The notes beneath the pieces are model-generated. The model searched no databases and had not been told where the DNA came from. It saw only the letters and a program-made list of their open reading frames with translations. From Tillus elongatus (lineage: Eukaryota > Arthropoda > Insecta > Coleoptera > Cleridae), in NCBI GenBank assembly GCA_964006375.1, contig OZ023270.1:78116891-78180890 (forward strand): 64,000 bases of DNA, written 5' to 3'. Position 1 is the stretch's first letter. Every line of letters starts with the position of its first letter. Below, piece by piece: positions 1 through 11,880 of the stretch. The position numbers and the translations under genes were made by a program.

Positions 1-189
1 GCAACATATAGGCAAATAACCTGAAACGAATAAGAACTATGGAAAGAAAATGTCTTAAGAATAATGTTTTACAAAGCCTGAAGTCTTAGCTTCAAACGTC
101 ATTGTCCTTCATTTTACTAAAATCTTTTAGTCTTGGCTATAGAGTTTATTGTTTAATGGTATATAATTTTTATCGAATTTTCGTAAAAA
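1..189. other. AT-rich sequence, no feature seen
   Basis: No coding or repeat signal that I recognise. Confidence 0.4.
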
Positions 190-693
190 ATCAATAAAGC
201 CCAATATATCCGTTATTATACAAGATACGAAAAAAAATTGTATACATTAATTATAGGGTGTCTTGAGCTACATCTCAAAAAAATATTTCTACAATCACTG
301 GCTGGCCCATAAGTCGTTAGTGATACAAATTCTCTCTCTTTCTTTTAATCGAACACGCTTTATGTTATTGAATTTTTACATTTTGCACTGAAATATAATG
401 CATGTTTGTAAGAAAACAAATTCGGGACGCAGCAAGTGTGTTATGGTATTAAATGCTTCAAATTTTAATAGCTCAATTTGCTATTAACCTGTAAGCTTGA
501 CCAAGAGACCAGTTTTTTCGGTAACACTTAAAGTTTACTTTAGGAAATTTTTGTACATCTTTTGTTTCTACTATACTGGTTATATTGGTAACCGAATTTG
601 ATGCCTGCTTTCTTACAAAAACACACACATATTTGCTATTAAAAACATTTTTATGAAAATACATTCCCCATAACGCACTTGCTGCGTCCAGAC
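190..693 (-). repeat. Dispersed R-family repeat with inverted terminal motif
   Basis: A core at 424-693 opens with GGACGCAGCAAGTGTGTTAT and closes with its inverse, ATAACGCACTTGCTGCGTCC, so it is a MITE-like unit of about 270 bp. Sequence outside the core (190-423) is also shared, in inverse, with 13,434-13,640, so the real element is longer than the core. The same terminal motif recurs at more than a dozen places here. No protein is encoded. Family not recognised. Confidence 0.7.
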
Positions 694-819
694 TTGTTGT
701 TTATTGCTTGTAAAAACTGAATGGGTGGACTGAAATAAAACCATCCAAGCAATTAATAAGGAAAAATAGGTGTTGGGTTAAATCAACTTATTTTCACCAA
801 ATGAGTCGGAGGTATAATC
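694..819. other. Short spacer, no feature seen
   Basis: AT-rich sequence between the R repeat and the first DD41D element. Confidence 0.4.
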
Positions 820-2285
820 TATTCTATATAAGAAGGAGTTGAAATAATTACTCTTTTTTTTTCAAAAACAATGACTGTGCCAACCGTACCGCAAATTTGT
901 TTAATGAACGACATCCGAACAGACATGTTAACAGAAAGTACATTTTGGAGTTAGTTGCAAAGTTTCTACAAAATGGTTCAGTAGCCAACAAAAAATGAGA
1001 TCCTGAACGTGAATTTCCGGTTAGAAATGAGACTACTGAGATTGAAGTTTTAGGACAAATTGCTGCAGACCCAACTTTGAGCACGAGAAAATTGGCCACT
1101 GTTTCAAACATCAAAAGAAGAACTATTCAGCGAATATTGAAGCATCATAAATTTCACCCGTAAAAAAATCATCTTGTACAACAACTGAATGAAGATGATT
1201 TTGATCGGCGGCTGGAGTTTTGTGAAGTTATGACTGCACGAATAGCTGATAATGGGAACTTTCTGTTCAATATCTGTTTTTCAGACGAGTGTACGTTTTT
1301 ATTAAACTCTGCAGTCAATCGTCATAATTGTCGTTATTGGGCAGATAATAATGCAAGAAATTTTCACAAAGTCCACACTCAAACTCCACAGAAATTGAAT
1401 GTCTGGACTGGCATTTTTGGAGACCGTTTAATCGGACCAATTTTTCTTGATGGCAATTTGAGTGGCGAAACGTATTTGGAGTTACTAGAAGATATCGTTT
1501 ACCCTCTACTAATTGACATTGTTGAAAATGTTGATCGCTATCAAGAAAATCAGTTTGTGTTTCAACAAGATGAAGCTTCTACGCATTTTTCACAACGTGT
1601 AAGGGAGTTTTTGAACAGAGAGTTTCCAGAGCAATGGATTGGGCGTAGAGGTGCTATTGAGTGGCCCCCTAGATCACTGGATTTAACTCCTTTAGACTTC
1701 TTTCTATGGGCCATTTAAAGAGTAGAATTTTCGCAACAGAACCGGAGTCTCTGGAAGATATACGACAACGCATTGTTGAAGAATGCCATCTAATAACTCC
1801 ACAAATGCTCCAGAATGTCAGATCTCGTTTTGAACAAAATTTGTACTTTTGTATGGAAGCTGGTGGTCAACAATTTGAACACTCACTTAACTGAATAAAC
1901 AGTTTTGAACGTTTGGTTTTGTTTTTTAGTTTTTTTTTTAACGAAAAATTGCATAATTAGTGCATTTTTTATCACAATGAATGAAATACGTTCTTGCAAC
2001 TCCAACTGTGAATAATTTTTAAACGAGTTTATAAAACTCCCAAAAAACTAGTGTGCTGAATTCAGAAAAGAAAGAGCTTTCAAATAATGTAACACTTGAC
2101 CCATGTTCCTTATTTAAAATATAAGGGTTGTTATCACCACCCTTAAGGGGTTGATGTGACAAAGTTGAGTTTTATGTCAAAACATGTCCCCCTCAATATT
2201 AAAATTGTCGTGTTTCAGCGTTTCTTAAAAAAAAAATTCTCTGGACGCAAATCGATCTGTTTCGTTTTCAATGCGCCATCCTATA
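820..2285 (+). mobile_element. Mariner-like DD41D element, copy A1
   Basis: Carries a broken transposase (863-1894) and a 3' noncoding segment to about 2,285. That segment ends in CTGGACGCAAATCGATCTG followed by the complement of a TGGCGCA terminus. The same 3' end occurs in inverse at 3,224-3,345 (copy A2) and alone at 4,745-5,095 (A4). The 5' limit is set by where similarity to A2 stops, at about 820. I could not see a matching 5' TIR, so the left end is uncertain. Confidence 0.7.
863..1894 (+). pseudogene. DD41D mariner-like transposase, decayed (A1)
   Basis: Conceptual product of about 340 residues from the IS630-Tc1-mariner superfamily: N-terminal helix-turn-helix (NERHPNRHVNRKYILELVAKF-like), then the DDE/D domain. 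The first catalytic Asp is in FSDECTFLL and the second in QQDEAS, where relatives have QQDGAP. The third is in DLTPLDFFLW, with 41 residues between Asp 2 and Asp 3, the spacing of the DD41D group. The C-terminal tail is FCMEAGGQQFEH. Damage: stop codons in the N-terminal part at about 996 and 1,161, and a lost G at about 1,708 that shifts the frame just after the third Asp. It cannot make a full transposase. Confidence 0.88.
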
Positions 2286-3221
2286 TATACACATCGATAC
2301 ATATCTATATAAACACAACTAATGTAACACGATGCATGGTAAATATTTACTATTTATAACTATTATTTACAGGGTTAGATTTTATAAATCTAAGTTTACA
2401 TTTCTAAAAATATTATACAAAGCTATGTTGACTTTAGTTTTATGACTACTTAGAAGGTGTGTTAAATTCCTAGGCTGTTTATAAATGTGTTGATGACGAA
2501 GTAGTTTGCATCTATACTTTTTGTAAATATTTATATTTTATTATCTTCAAACCAGAGAAAATCGTCCATAATATGTTTCAATTCAATGTATAGTCTGTTT
2601 CTTAAATATTTGACTCTCATATACCTAGTTACCTGTCGGTTAAAAAATGTGTTCTAACCGACTGATTTATTAATAGCAGCAACATCTAATATCAAACAAG
2701 GATTTAGGCGACAGTATTTTTGTTGTTGAAATATTTTCGACATGTTCTTTGAACCGTTACACATATCTGTGAATGTGGTATATATAGCTGGCTATTTATT
2801 TATGCGTCTTCACGTGCATTTGAGTGGAACAAGCCCCAGATCAAAGGCGCCGACACTCTTAGCAACAACTATCGTTTATCGTTCTGTAATAATTTACAGA
2901 CATTAGTGAATATATCCAGCATAATTAAATAATCGTACAAACATTGTGAAGAACGAGGAGAATTAAGTGGGCAATAGAATTGGAAGAATCCGATTAAATT
3001 TCAATTTTTATGGATATGCAGCCACCCAAGATTTCCAGGCGGAGGTTAAATAAACGAGTGATCTATAAGTATAATCTTATTTCACAATGGCCGTGTCCGT
3101 AAATGTGTATGGCATTATATTGTTGGAGAGATGCAGTTCTGAAAAGAAATGGACGCAGGAATAAAATTTTGGCATTGTAACAGTTTCAAAGAAACCTTTA
3201 CGAAATTGTGTATACATATAG
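2286..3221. other. Spacer between the inverted DD41D copies
   Basis: About 940 bp, AT-rich, forming the loop of the A1/A2 palindrome. No coding region, TIR or tandem repeat found. Confidence 0.5.
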
Positions 3222-4680
3222 GCTGGCGCAATGAAAACGAAACAGGCCGATTTGCGTCCAGAGAAAATTTTTTTAAGAAACGCTGAAACACATCAATTTT
3301 AATATTGAGGGGGGCATGTTTTGACATAAAACTCAGCTTTGTCACATTTTAAATAGGGAATATGGCTCGAGTGTTACATCATTTGAAGGCTATTTCTTTT
3401 ATGAATTCAGGACACGAATTTTTTTGGAAGTTTTATTAACCGGTTTAAAAATTATTCACAGTTGGAGTTGCAAGAACGTATTTCATTCATTGTGATAAGA
3501 AATGCACTAATTAGTCAATTTTTCTTTAAAAATAACTAAAAAACAAAACCAAACGTTCAAAAATGTTTATTCAGTTAAGTAAGTGTTCAAATTTTTGACC
3601 ACCAGTTTTCATACAAAAGTAAAAATTTTGTTCAAAACGAGACTGACATTCTAAAGCATTTGTGGAGTTATTAGACGACATTCTTCAACAATGTTCCGGT
3701 TCTGTTGCGAAAATTCTACTCTTTAAATGGCTCCATAAAAAGAAGTCTAGAGGAGTTGAATCCGCTGATCTAGGAGGCCACTCAATAGCACCTCTACGCC
3801 CAATCCATTGCTCTGGAAACTCTGTGTTCAAAAACTCCCTAACACGTTGTGAAAAATGCGGAGGAGCTCCATCTTGTTGAGACACTAATTGATTTTCTTG
3901 ATAGCGATCATCATTTTCAACAATGTCAATTAGTAGAGGGTAAAAGATATCTTCTAGTAACTCCAAATACGTCTCGCCACTCAAATTGCCATCAAGTAAA
4001 TTGGTGCGATTAAACGGTCTCCAAAAATGCCAGTCCAGACATTCAATTTTTGTGGAGTTTGAATGTGGACTTCGTGAAAATTTCTTGGATTATTATCTAC
4101 CCAATAAAGACAATTATGACGACTGTAGAGTTTAATAAAAACGTACACTCTTCTGAAAAACAGATATTGAACAGAAAATTTTCGTTATCAGCTATTCGTG
4201 CAGTCATAACTTCACAAAAGTCCAGCCGCCGATCAAAATCATCTTCATTCAGTTGTTGTACAAGATGAATTTTATACGGGTGAAATTTATGATGCTTCAA
4301 TATTCGCTGATTAGTTCTTCTTTTGATGTTTGAAACAGTGGCCAATTTTCTCGTGCTCAAAGTTGGGTCTGCAGCAATTTGTCCTAAAACTTCAATCTCA
4401 GCAGTCTCATTTCTAACCGGAAATTCACGTTCAGGATCCCGTTTTTTGTTGGCTACTGAACCACTTTGTCGAAACTTTGCAACTAACTCCAAAATGTATT
4501 TTCTGTTAACATGTCTGTTCGGATGTCGTTCATTAAACAAATTTGCGGTACGGTTGGCACAGTCATCGTTTTTGAAAAAAAAAGAGTAATTATTTCAACT
4601 CTTTCTCCTACAGAATACACCATTGTGAAATTAATTTTCGGTAATACTATCAAGTATCAAATCGACCGATAAACTGAAAT
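3222..4680 (-). mobile_element. Mariner-like DD41D element, copy A2 (inverted)
   Basis: Second copy of the A family in opposite orientation to A1. The 3' terminus is at 3,222-3,345 (TGGCGCA, then CGAAACAGGCCGATTTGCG on the + strand) and the transposase at 3,571-4,577. The 5' side runs to about 4,680, where it meets a hairpin and the A4 end. A1 and A2 together form an imperfect palindrome with arms of about 1.4 kb. Confidence 0.72.
3571..4577 (-). pseudogene. DD41D mariner-like transposase, decayed (A2)
   Basis: Same protein as A1, read from about 4,577 down to a stop at 3,571. The helix-turn-helix half (to about 4,097) is open over 147 residues and includes ICFSEECTFLL, where the first catalytic Asp has become Glu. 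The central part is frame-shifted. The catalytic core is open again over 3,685-3,984 with SQQDGAPPHF and STPLDFFLW; the preceding SPDL is altered to SADS. The C-terminal part is out of frame beyond about 3,690, and part of the sequence after FATEPE is missing relative to copy A3. Confidence 0.87.
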
Positions 4681-4696
4681 AATAAACCGCATTTCT

Positions 4697-4787
4697 CTCA
4701 TTCCGATAAGAAATGTTCTGATAGTCAATTTTTTTGTTTACAAACCAACAAAACATTGACTATCAGCACATTTCTTATCGGAATGAG
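4697..4787. repeat. 91-bp hairpin at the junction of two DD41D ends
   Basis: Left arm CTCATTCCGATAAGAAATG plus CTGATAGTCAAT pairs with ATTGACTATCAG plus CATTTCTTATCGGAATGAG, with a T-rich and A-rich centre. The right arm aligns with 3'-noncoding sequence of the A elements (compare about 1,960-2,010), so the hairpin seems to have formed by two element ends meeting head to head. Confidence 0.8.
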
Positions 4788-5095
4788 TAAATTGCGTTTT
4801 TGCATCTTCAACTGTGAATAATTTTTAAATGAGTTGATAAAACTTCCAAAAAAATTAGTATGCTCAATTCAGAAAAGAAAGAGCCTTCAAATGATGTAAC
4901 ACTCGACCCATGTTCCCTATTTAAAATGTAAGGGTTCGTATTACCACCCTTAAGGGGTTGATGTGATAAAGTTGAGTTTTATGTCAAAACATGTCAACCT
5001 CAATATTAAATTTGACGTTTTTCAGCGTTTCTTAAAAAAATTCTCTGGACGCAAATCGGTCTGTTTCGTTTTCAATGCGCCAACACTATATATTT
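4745..5095 (+). mobile_element. Detached 3' end of an A-type DD41D element (A4)
   Basis: Matches the last 300 bp or so of A1: CTGTGAATAATTTTTAAATG, then CACCCTTAAGGGGTTGATGTG, then CTCTGGACGCAAATCGGTCTG. No transposase sequence is attached. Either a solo end left by deletion or a short nonautonomous derivative. Confidence 0.75.
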
Positions 5096-5239
5096 ACATA
5101 CTTACAAACAGTAGTTTCTTTGTAGAGCATGCTACAAAATTGTAAGTCACAAAAAATTTATTAATTATTATTATCACGTATACAATTTCTAATGAACATG
5201 TATTAATTTTTGTTGCCCTCAATTGGTGAAACCCTTCCA

Positions 5240-5440
5240 TATTAAGTACAGATGTATAGACTACTTCTCTGGCGTCAAATGTGTTTGTTTTCTTCTCTGT
5301 AACCAGTATTGTCGCTTTGCGGCATCGTCAGACAGGAGAAAATTAAAGAATTAATTTATACGTTTAAATATATTATAAATAATAAACCGTTGTTACGTAG
5401 GCTGTTTCGATCAAAAAAATTATTAAAAAATTTCGGGACG
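5240..5440. repeat. Dispersed repeat shared with 51,395-51,500
   Basis: GACTACTTCTCTGGC, then TTTTCTTCTCTGTAAC, then ACAGGAGAAA also occur, diverged, near 51,395-51,490. No coding content. The right end runs into the R-family terminal motif at 5,434. Confidence 0.5.
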
Positions 5441-5459
5441 CAGCAAGTGCGTTATAATA

Positions 5460-5827
5460 TGTGTGTGTGTGTGTGTGTTTTGTTTCTTTAACGTCGGCCT
5501 ATTTCCGCGACTGTGGCCAATTACCGACGCCCGGGAGCAGTTTCACCTCACTATCCTGGAAATTTTGCCGAACCCTTGACTTTCTGTAAGGAGGGTAGGG
5601 ATCTTTAGCGTACCCAACATCGCATGGACAGGGGACCGACGGCTTTACGCCCCCTCGAAAGGGCGGAACGTGCAGACATTCAACTTACTCAAATACAATG
5701 CCAGAACCTCGGTTGATGTTAATTTTAAAGTTTGTACTGAAAAAGTGAAAGGAGTACCCTGGGATCGAACCCAGTACCCTCCGGTTCAGAGGCACACGTT
5801 CTTACCCCTGAACCACCGAGGTTCTAT
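5460..5827 (-). mobile_element. tRNA-derived SINE (SINE1) with 13-bp target duplication
   Basis: Read on the - strand, the head is tRNA-like: an A-box region (GGTGGTTCAGGGGTAAG) and a B box (GGGTTCGATCCCAGGG), followed by a non-tRNA body and a 3' tail ending in a CA repeat (GT on the + strand, 5,461-5,479). It is flanked by perfect direct repeats GTGCGTTATAATA at 5,447-5,459 and 5,828-5,840, so it inserted by target-primed retroposition into an R-family terminal motif. The head is well preserved, suggesting a fairly recent insertion. Related, older copies lie at 29,128-29,300 and 33,265-33,395. Confidence 0.88.
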
Positions 5828-5840
5828 GTGCGTTATAATA

Positions 5841-6200
5841 GTGAATTTTCATAAGAATTATACACTATTAGTACCGCATATTACTAACAGTAAAACTTTT
5901 AATTTAAACAGACCTCGAAGATCAGTTTTAGAAGTACTAATACAAGCTCGTTTGAAGAATTTCTCTCTTTCTATTATCATAAAAATGTTTAAATCTTGTG
6001 TTCTGGCTACTTTTAACAAAGAACTTTGAATGCCCAAAACTCAATTTTCTATGACGCTAGAAAATTAAAATTTGGTGAATCTAGGTACTGTAAGTCTCTT
6101 TCAGAGAAACCTGTATTACAAATTTCATTAAAGTTACAAAATCTTATCAGAAGGAAACTAATACTCAAGAAGTCAATTCATTATTCAAATAACTTACCTA
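5841..6200. other. R-family remainder, then AT-rich sequence
   Basis: The first 30 bases (GTGAATTTTCATAAG) continue the R motif that SINE1 interrupted. After that I see no gene or repeat. Confidence 0.4.
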
Positions 6201-6224
6201 CTTGAACAATTGATCAAGGAATAT

Positions 6225-7095
6225 TAACGTTAAATTATTATCCTTTGATTTCCAATTTTAGAAACATATTATACAATCTTCATTTCTGAACGTCACACAG
6301 TCTGAGATAGACATCACTAAACATTGAATGGAAAGGCTTCTCACCAGACAACAAATTTATTCATGTATTCACTTCCCAACGCGTTTCGACCTCCAAGAAG
6401 TCATCCTCAGGGATACATTTGAACAATTCTCAAAAATTGTACTTGAAAGTATACAAAAGGTTCAATAGGCCAAGACTTCATCCTTTGTACCAGGGGGCCT
6501 GCAAAACTACATCTGAATTCGCCAAAAAATTTCCTGCCTAAACAAAAATCAATAAGAAACATCGGCGATTTAAAAACGACAACATTCTTGAGGGGCAGCC
6601 ATTGTGGTACAAAGGATGAAGTCTTGGCCTATTGAACCTTTTGTATAATTTCAAGTACAATTTTTGAGAATTGTCAAAATTGATCCCCCGAGGATGACCT
6701 CTTGGAGGTCGAAACGCGTTGGGAAGTGATTAAATAAATAAATTTGTTGTCTGGTGAGAAGCCTTTTCATTCAATGTTTAGTATTATACAATCGTTTACT
6801 ATTTAAACTTAAAACATAACTGTCAAACTATGATAACTAAACAAAACAATTTATTATTCTTTGGTTTCCAATTTTAAAGGCATAATATATGTACAAGTGG
6901 TTATATCTATTTCAAAAACACTCATTTACTACTTAACTTCAAAACAGAACTGTCAAACCATAAGAAATAAACAAAGCACGTTTATATTCCTTAGTTTCCA
7001 ATTCTCAAAGCAATATACAATCATTCACGTAACCTCGAAGCAGAACTGTCAAACCATCATAAATAGACAAAACACATTATTCAGTTTGGTTCTTA
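6225..7095. repeat. Degenerate minisatellite of about 110 bp, split by a MITE
   Basis: Units share TTCTTTGGTTTCCAATTTTA and CAGAACTGTCAAACCAT. They appear near 6,235, 6,810-6,900, 6,925-7,010 and 7,035-7,080. The array is interrupted by the MITE at 6,318-6,780. Short frames inside it only mirror the repeat. Confidence 0.65.
6318..6780. mobile_element. MITE with inverted arms of about 175 bp
   Basis: Opens with TAAACATTGAATGGAAAGGC and closes with its near inverse, GCCTTTTCATTCAATGTTTA. The inversion continues through CCCAACGCGTTTCGACCTCC and CCAAGACTTCATCCTTTGTA. No coding capacity. A TA target duplication is possible if the outermost TA pairs are counted. Superfamily not assigned. Confidence 0.82.
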
Positions 7096-7715
7096 CTTCA
7101 AGTAGCTGATATAAAACTTCTTTATTTTCCACTCTCACTTTTAGACTGGATATTTTTGAACATTTTCCGCGCATCCGAATATACCCGAAGGCGGTAATTA
7201 GGGTGGGATCGCCAGAGTTCGGATGTGAACGTTCGTTGCACATTAGGATGTTGTGGCGATTCCGCCTTGCGTAGGTTATTTTGTTTGGTTCTCGCTGCAC
7301 TATGATGTATGCCTGTGGTATATGTATCAATCTACGCGTGGCAGGTTACTACCCTGTCTTTGTCTGGCATCACACTTTAACCACTTAAGTTGTTTCATTG
7401 ATGTCTTTCAAATTTTATTTTAATTTGAAAAAAAATTTTTGTTTGCGAACCAAATGACTTAAAATTTAACACACAGGTTTATTAAGTTCATTTCTAGGTA
7501 CATGTAAAGTCTCATTTCGGTTACTTTAACACTTGCAAAAATGTAGCGTATTCAAAAATATTTTTGTATATTTTTTGGGGAAAAATATGTTCGTTACAGC
7601 TGATTGACGAACTCGTCCGCTATTATAACGAAATGAGGGCATGTGCCAAGTTTCCTCCAAATCAGTTGAGTAGTTTTTGAGTTTTCGCTCGGATACATAC
7701 ACACACAGATATATA
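7096..7715. other. Unassigned sequence with a GC-richer patch
   Basis: 7,139-7,370 is less AT-rich than its surroundings (CGCGCATCCG, GGCGATTCCGCCTTGCG), but neither strand gives a recognisable protein. The rest, to 7,715, is AT-rich and ends in a short CA/TA run. Confidence 0.4.
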
Positions 7716-8575
<860 letters not shown>

Positions 8576-8639
8576 GTTACAAAATAGTGGGCCAACCCGC
8601 TAAACACGGATTCCCGAGGCGAAAATTTTATGACTTCCC

Positions 8640-9345
8640 TTATAACATTTTTCTCCTGGGGGCCCCGTTTTCGAAATACAGAGTGTTGAAATTGAACTTA
8701 AAAAATAATTTTTCATTTCTAATTTCTATGTTTTTGAAGTTATCTCCATGAAATTTTGCACGTAGCCTTATTTCAGAACTAGACGCCATCTGTGTAGATG
8801 AGGAGAGAAAAATCAAATAGCAAGGGGGGTACAGGGGGGGTGGAACAAGTATTGACCCTCTAAACTTTTTTGTGCGCACGCCAATGGTTTCAAAACAAAT
8901 TACTTTTGTTAGACAAAATAATTTTATAACTTTTCTTTCTCTAGTTGAATTTTGATAAAACAACTAGTTTATGAGTTATTGTAAATAGTATGGTGACCCA
9001 AACAGTGAGAAAAAACCTACGAAACCTTTTTTCATTTTTAATTTTTATGTTTTTGAAATTATCTCCATGAAACTTTGCACGTAGTCTTATTTCAGAACTA
9101 GACGCCATCTGTATAGATGAGGAGAGAAAAATCAAATCGCTAGGGGGGTACAGTGGGGGGGGGGTAAACAAGTATTGACCCTCTAAACTTTTTTGTGCGC
9201 ACGCCAATGGTTTCAAAACTAATAACTTTTGTTAGGCAAAATAGTTTTATAACTTTTGTTTCTCTAGTTGAATTTTGATAAAACGACTAGTTTATGAGTT
9301 ATTGTAAGTTGTATGGTCGGACCCAAACAGGTGAGAAAGAACCTA
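8640..9345. repeat. Internal direct duplication in element B
   Basis: The segment around 8,700-8,960 (ATCTCCATGAAATTTTGCAC, ATTGACCCTCTAAACTTTTT, ATGGTTTCAAAAC) is repeated at about 9,030-9,330, and a third shorter piece (ATCTCCATGAAATATAACAT) follows at about 9,353. This lengthens the left noncoding side compared with the right. Confidence 0.8.
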
Positions 9346-9783
9346 CGAAACGATATCTCCATGAAATATAACATGTAGTCTTATACCACGACTAGACGAC
9401 ATCTGCGTGAATAAGAAAAATCAAACCCCTACATTTTTTATTCGGGCGCCGGTGGTCTAATAGAAACTAATATCGTAGTTTATTTGCGTTCAACGCCGGT
9501 GACATGTCTCAACAAATTAAAGAAATTTGATTTTTTTTTACTCATTTGCAATCAGAATAAAGATTGTATTACACAGAAATTGTAGCTCATTTCATTGCCT
9601 TAAATATTGCTACTTGAATACATACATACTTGTTTCACACATATGTAATTAGAAGTCATCAAAACCGTTTTATAAGTATAACTTGTATTAAACTTAAACT
9701 GCCAGTCTAGTATTAACATGAAAACTAAACTAAAAATAATAAAAAATGATAAGTAAAGCGGTGTTATAGAAATAAAAGTATAA

Positions 9784-10620
9784 TTAAATTAAATGCTCAA
9801 TATAGCTACCACCTTCTCGGATGCACAGGCGGACTCTTTTGATAAGAGAAAACCGAATTTTTTTGAAAATGTCTGGTTTCATACGGTATTCCTCTGCACC
9901 TTGTAGGATTCGTTCCCGCAGATGTTCTGCATCGAGTATGGGCACCCTGTACACAAATTATTTCATATATCTCCAGAAACTAAAATGTAAGGGGTTGAGG
10001 TCGGGGGAACGGGCTGGCCAGTTGACATGTGCATCTGCCCCACGACCAATCCAACGGCCATTGAATGTGTTACTTAAATGTTGTCGAACGTCTCTTCCGT
10101 AATGAGGCGGAGCACCGTCCAGTTGAAGCCACATATTTCGCCGAATTTCCAGAGGCATATCGTCAAGTAAATCTACGAACTCATTCTGTAAAAATGTTAG
10201 AAACACATCCGCATTTACTCGAGTTGGCAAAAAAACTGGGTCTAAGAGTAAGTCATCAATTATTCCTGCCCATACGTTCAATCCAAAGTTGACTTGATGA
10301 CGAGTTTTGACTATCGCATGCGGATTTTCTTGTGCCCACATGTGACGATTATGAAAATTCGTAACACCATTGCGAGTGAAAAGGGCTTCATCAGAAAACA
10401 TAATAAATCTCAGGAATTGCTACTCACGACTGTTCTCCAGTAACATCCAGTTGCAGAAAGTCATTCTTGTTCATGCGTCTTGGGGTAAAATAGCGTATGT
10501 ACTTTCTGAACATGATACGGGTACAGTGACTGTTACTTCAGTACTCGGTGCACATCAGTTGAACACGCTCATTATGCCTCATTTGGCGGGCTACTGCTCT
10601 TGTACTTGTTCCAGGTACCC
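9784..10620 (-). pseudogene. Mariner-like transposase of element B, decayed
   Basis: Reads from an N-terminal helix-turn-helix trace (PGTSTRAVARQMRHN) through MFSDEALFTRNG (Asp 1) and LQLDGAPPHYG (Asp 2) to SPDLNPLHFSFW, where the third catalytic Asp is His. The tail is VRLCIREGGSYIEHLI. There are 43 residues between Asp 2 and the His, two more than in the DD41D copies. Most of the sequence between the HTH and Asp 1 is missing, and a stop follows FWRYMK. Inactive. Confidence 0.85.
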
Positions 10621-10874
10621 CCCTTGCTCTTTGATTTTTCTCCCCTCATCTACATAGATGGCGTCTAGTTCTGAAATAAGGCTACGTGTAAAATTTCATG
10701 GAGATAACTTCAAAAACATAAAAATTAGAAATGAAAAATGATTTTTTAAGTTCAATTTCAACACTCTGTATTTCGAAAACGGGGCCCCCAGGAGAAAAAT
10801 GTTATAAGAAAAGTCATAACATTTTCGTCTGAGGAATCTGTGGTTAGCGGGTTGGCCCACTATTTTGTAACACC

Positions 10875-10877
<3 letters not shown>

Positions 10878-10939
<62 letters not shown>
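10878..10939. repeat. (TA)n microsatellite
   Basis: TA run of about 60 bp against the right TIR of element B. Confidence 0.97.
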
Positions 10940-10942
<3 letters not shown>

Positions 10943-11060
10943 ATAATATAAAAATCAAACGAACCTTGGATATGGGTTCTAAGAGCCCTAATTTGCGCTC
11001 ATTTCAAAAAAATTTCTGAAAGTCTCTCTATTATTGAATTTTCCAAATGAAAATTCACTA
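10940..11060. repeat. R-family repeat fragment
   Basis: GGATATGGGTTCTAAGAGCC and TTTGCGCTCATTT are the module that follows TA arrays elsewhere in the window (compare 14,780-14,850). Confidence 0.6.
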
Positions 11061-11094
11061 AAAATGAACAAAACAAAAATGACCAACCTAAAAT

Positions 11095-11290
11095 GATGTA
11101 TGTCAATATTTTACATGAAAATAGAAATAACTTATCAATAACAATATTAACCATAACAACGATTATAATAATGAAATAGCCAATTAGCAATAAGGGCAAT
11201 TAAGCAGGTTCTACTATATAACGAAAGTATCGATACACATCAACCCATTATACAATTATATTTAAAGTACTTAGATGTATTATATTTTTT
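11095..11290. repeat. Dispersed repeat shared with 51,622-51,812
   Basis: GATGTATGTCAATATT, CATAACAACGAT, AAGCAGGTTCTA and TTAGATGTATT occur in the same order at 51,626-51,810. Noncoding. Family not recognised. Confidence 0.65.
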
Positions 11291-11379
11291 AACGGCGTTA
11301 TTATTATTATATAACCTTAAAATAGCCCGCGTATCTACACTATAAAAAAGATAATACCACAGAAAACACAGAAGGTCTT

Positions 11380-11880
11380 AAAGACTGCAGGCAAACAGAA
11401 ATATTACCAAATATAACAAAAATCGTTGAAAATGTATTAAAAACACGAATTATGAATTTCTTTGAACAAAACTATCTACTTACCAAATAACAATACGGCT
11501 TTAGAAGGGGGAAGGAATCCAATAAGATCAGCCTATGGATCAATATTTACTGCTTTTAATGATACTCTTGTGGTATATGGATTTTTTTTGCGTTTAAGTA
11601 AATCATTTGACTCCATAAGACATAATTTATACTTTTAGCGAAATTAGAAAAATATGGTATAAAAGGTATTTTTTCTGGAGCTCTTAGACTCGTATTTAGA
11701 AAACAGAAAACAAAACTTAGGTGAGTATGGTGAGGGTGACAAGAAAATGAGTTCCGCATATGGAGTAATAAATAAAGGGGTTCCTCAAGGGTCAATTTTA
11801 GGACCTTCATTTTATATAATTTACACCGACTTAACAAACTCTATAGAGAAAGGGATCATCATGGCTATAGCATAAGCAAT
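11380..11880 (+). pseudogene. LINE reverse-transcriptase fragment
   Basis: Three-frame reading gives ILPNITKIVENVLKTRIM, then QYGFRRGKESNKIS (the QxGFRxG block of RT), then GVPQGSILGPSFYIIYTDL (the GxPQGSxLGP block). The fragment stops before the catalytic YADD box. Several stops and frameshifts. A non-LTR retrotransposon of the jockey/R1/I kind is likely; clade not decided. Confidence 0.8.

Noticed and set aside
5740..5830. A genuine tRNA gene on the - strand
   Set aside because: The A and B boxes are there, but the cloverleaf is imperfect, a long unrelated body follows, and an exact target duplication encloses the whole unit, so it is a SINE.
7049..7330. 93-codon frame on the - strand
   Set aside because: Overlaps the minisatellite and resembles no protein family that I know.
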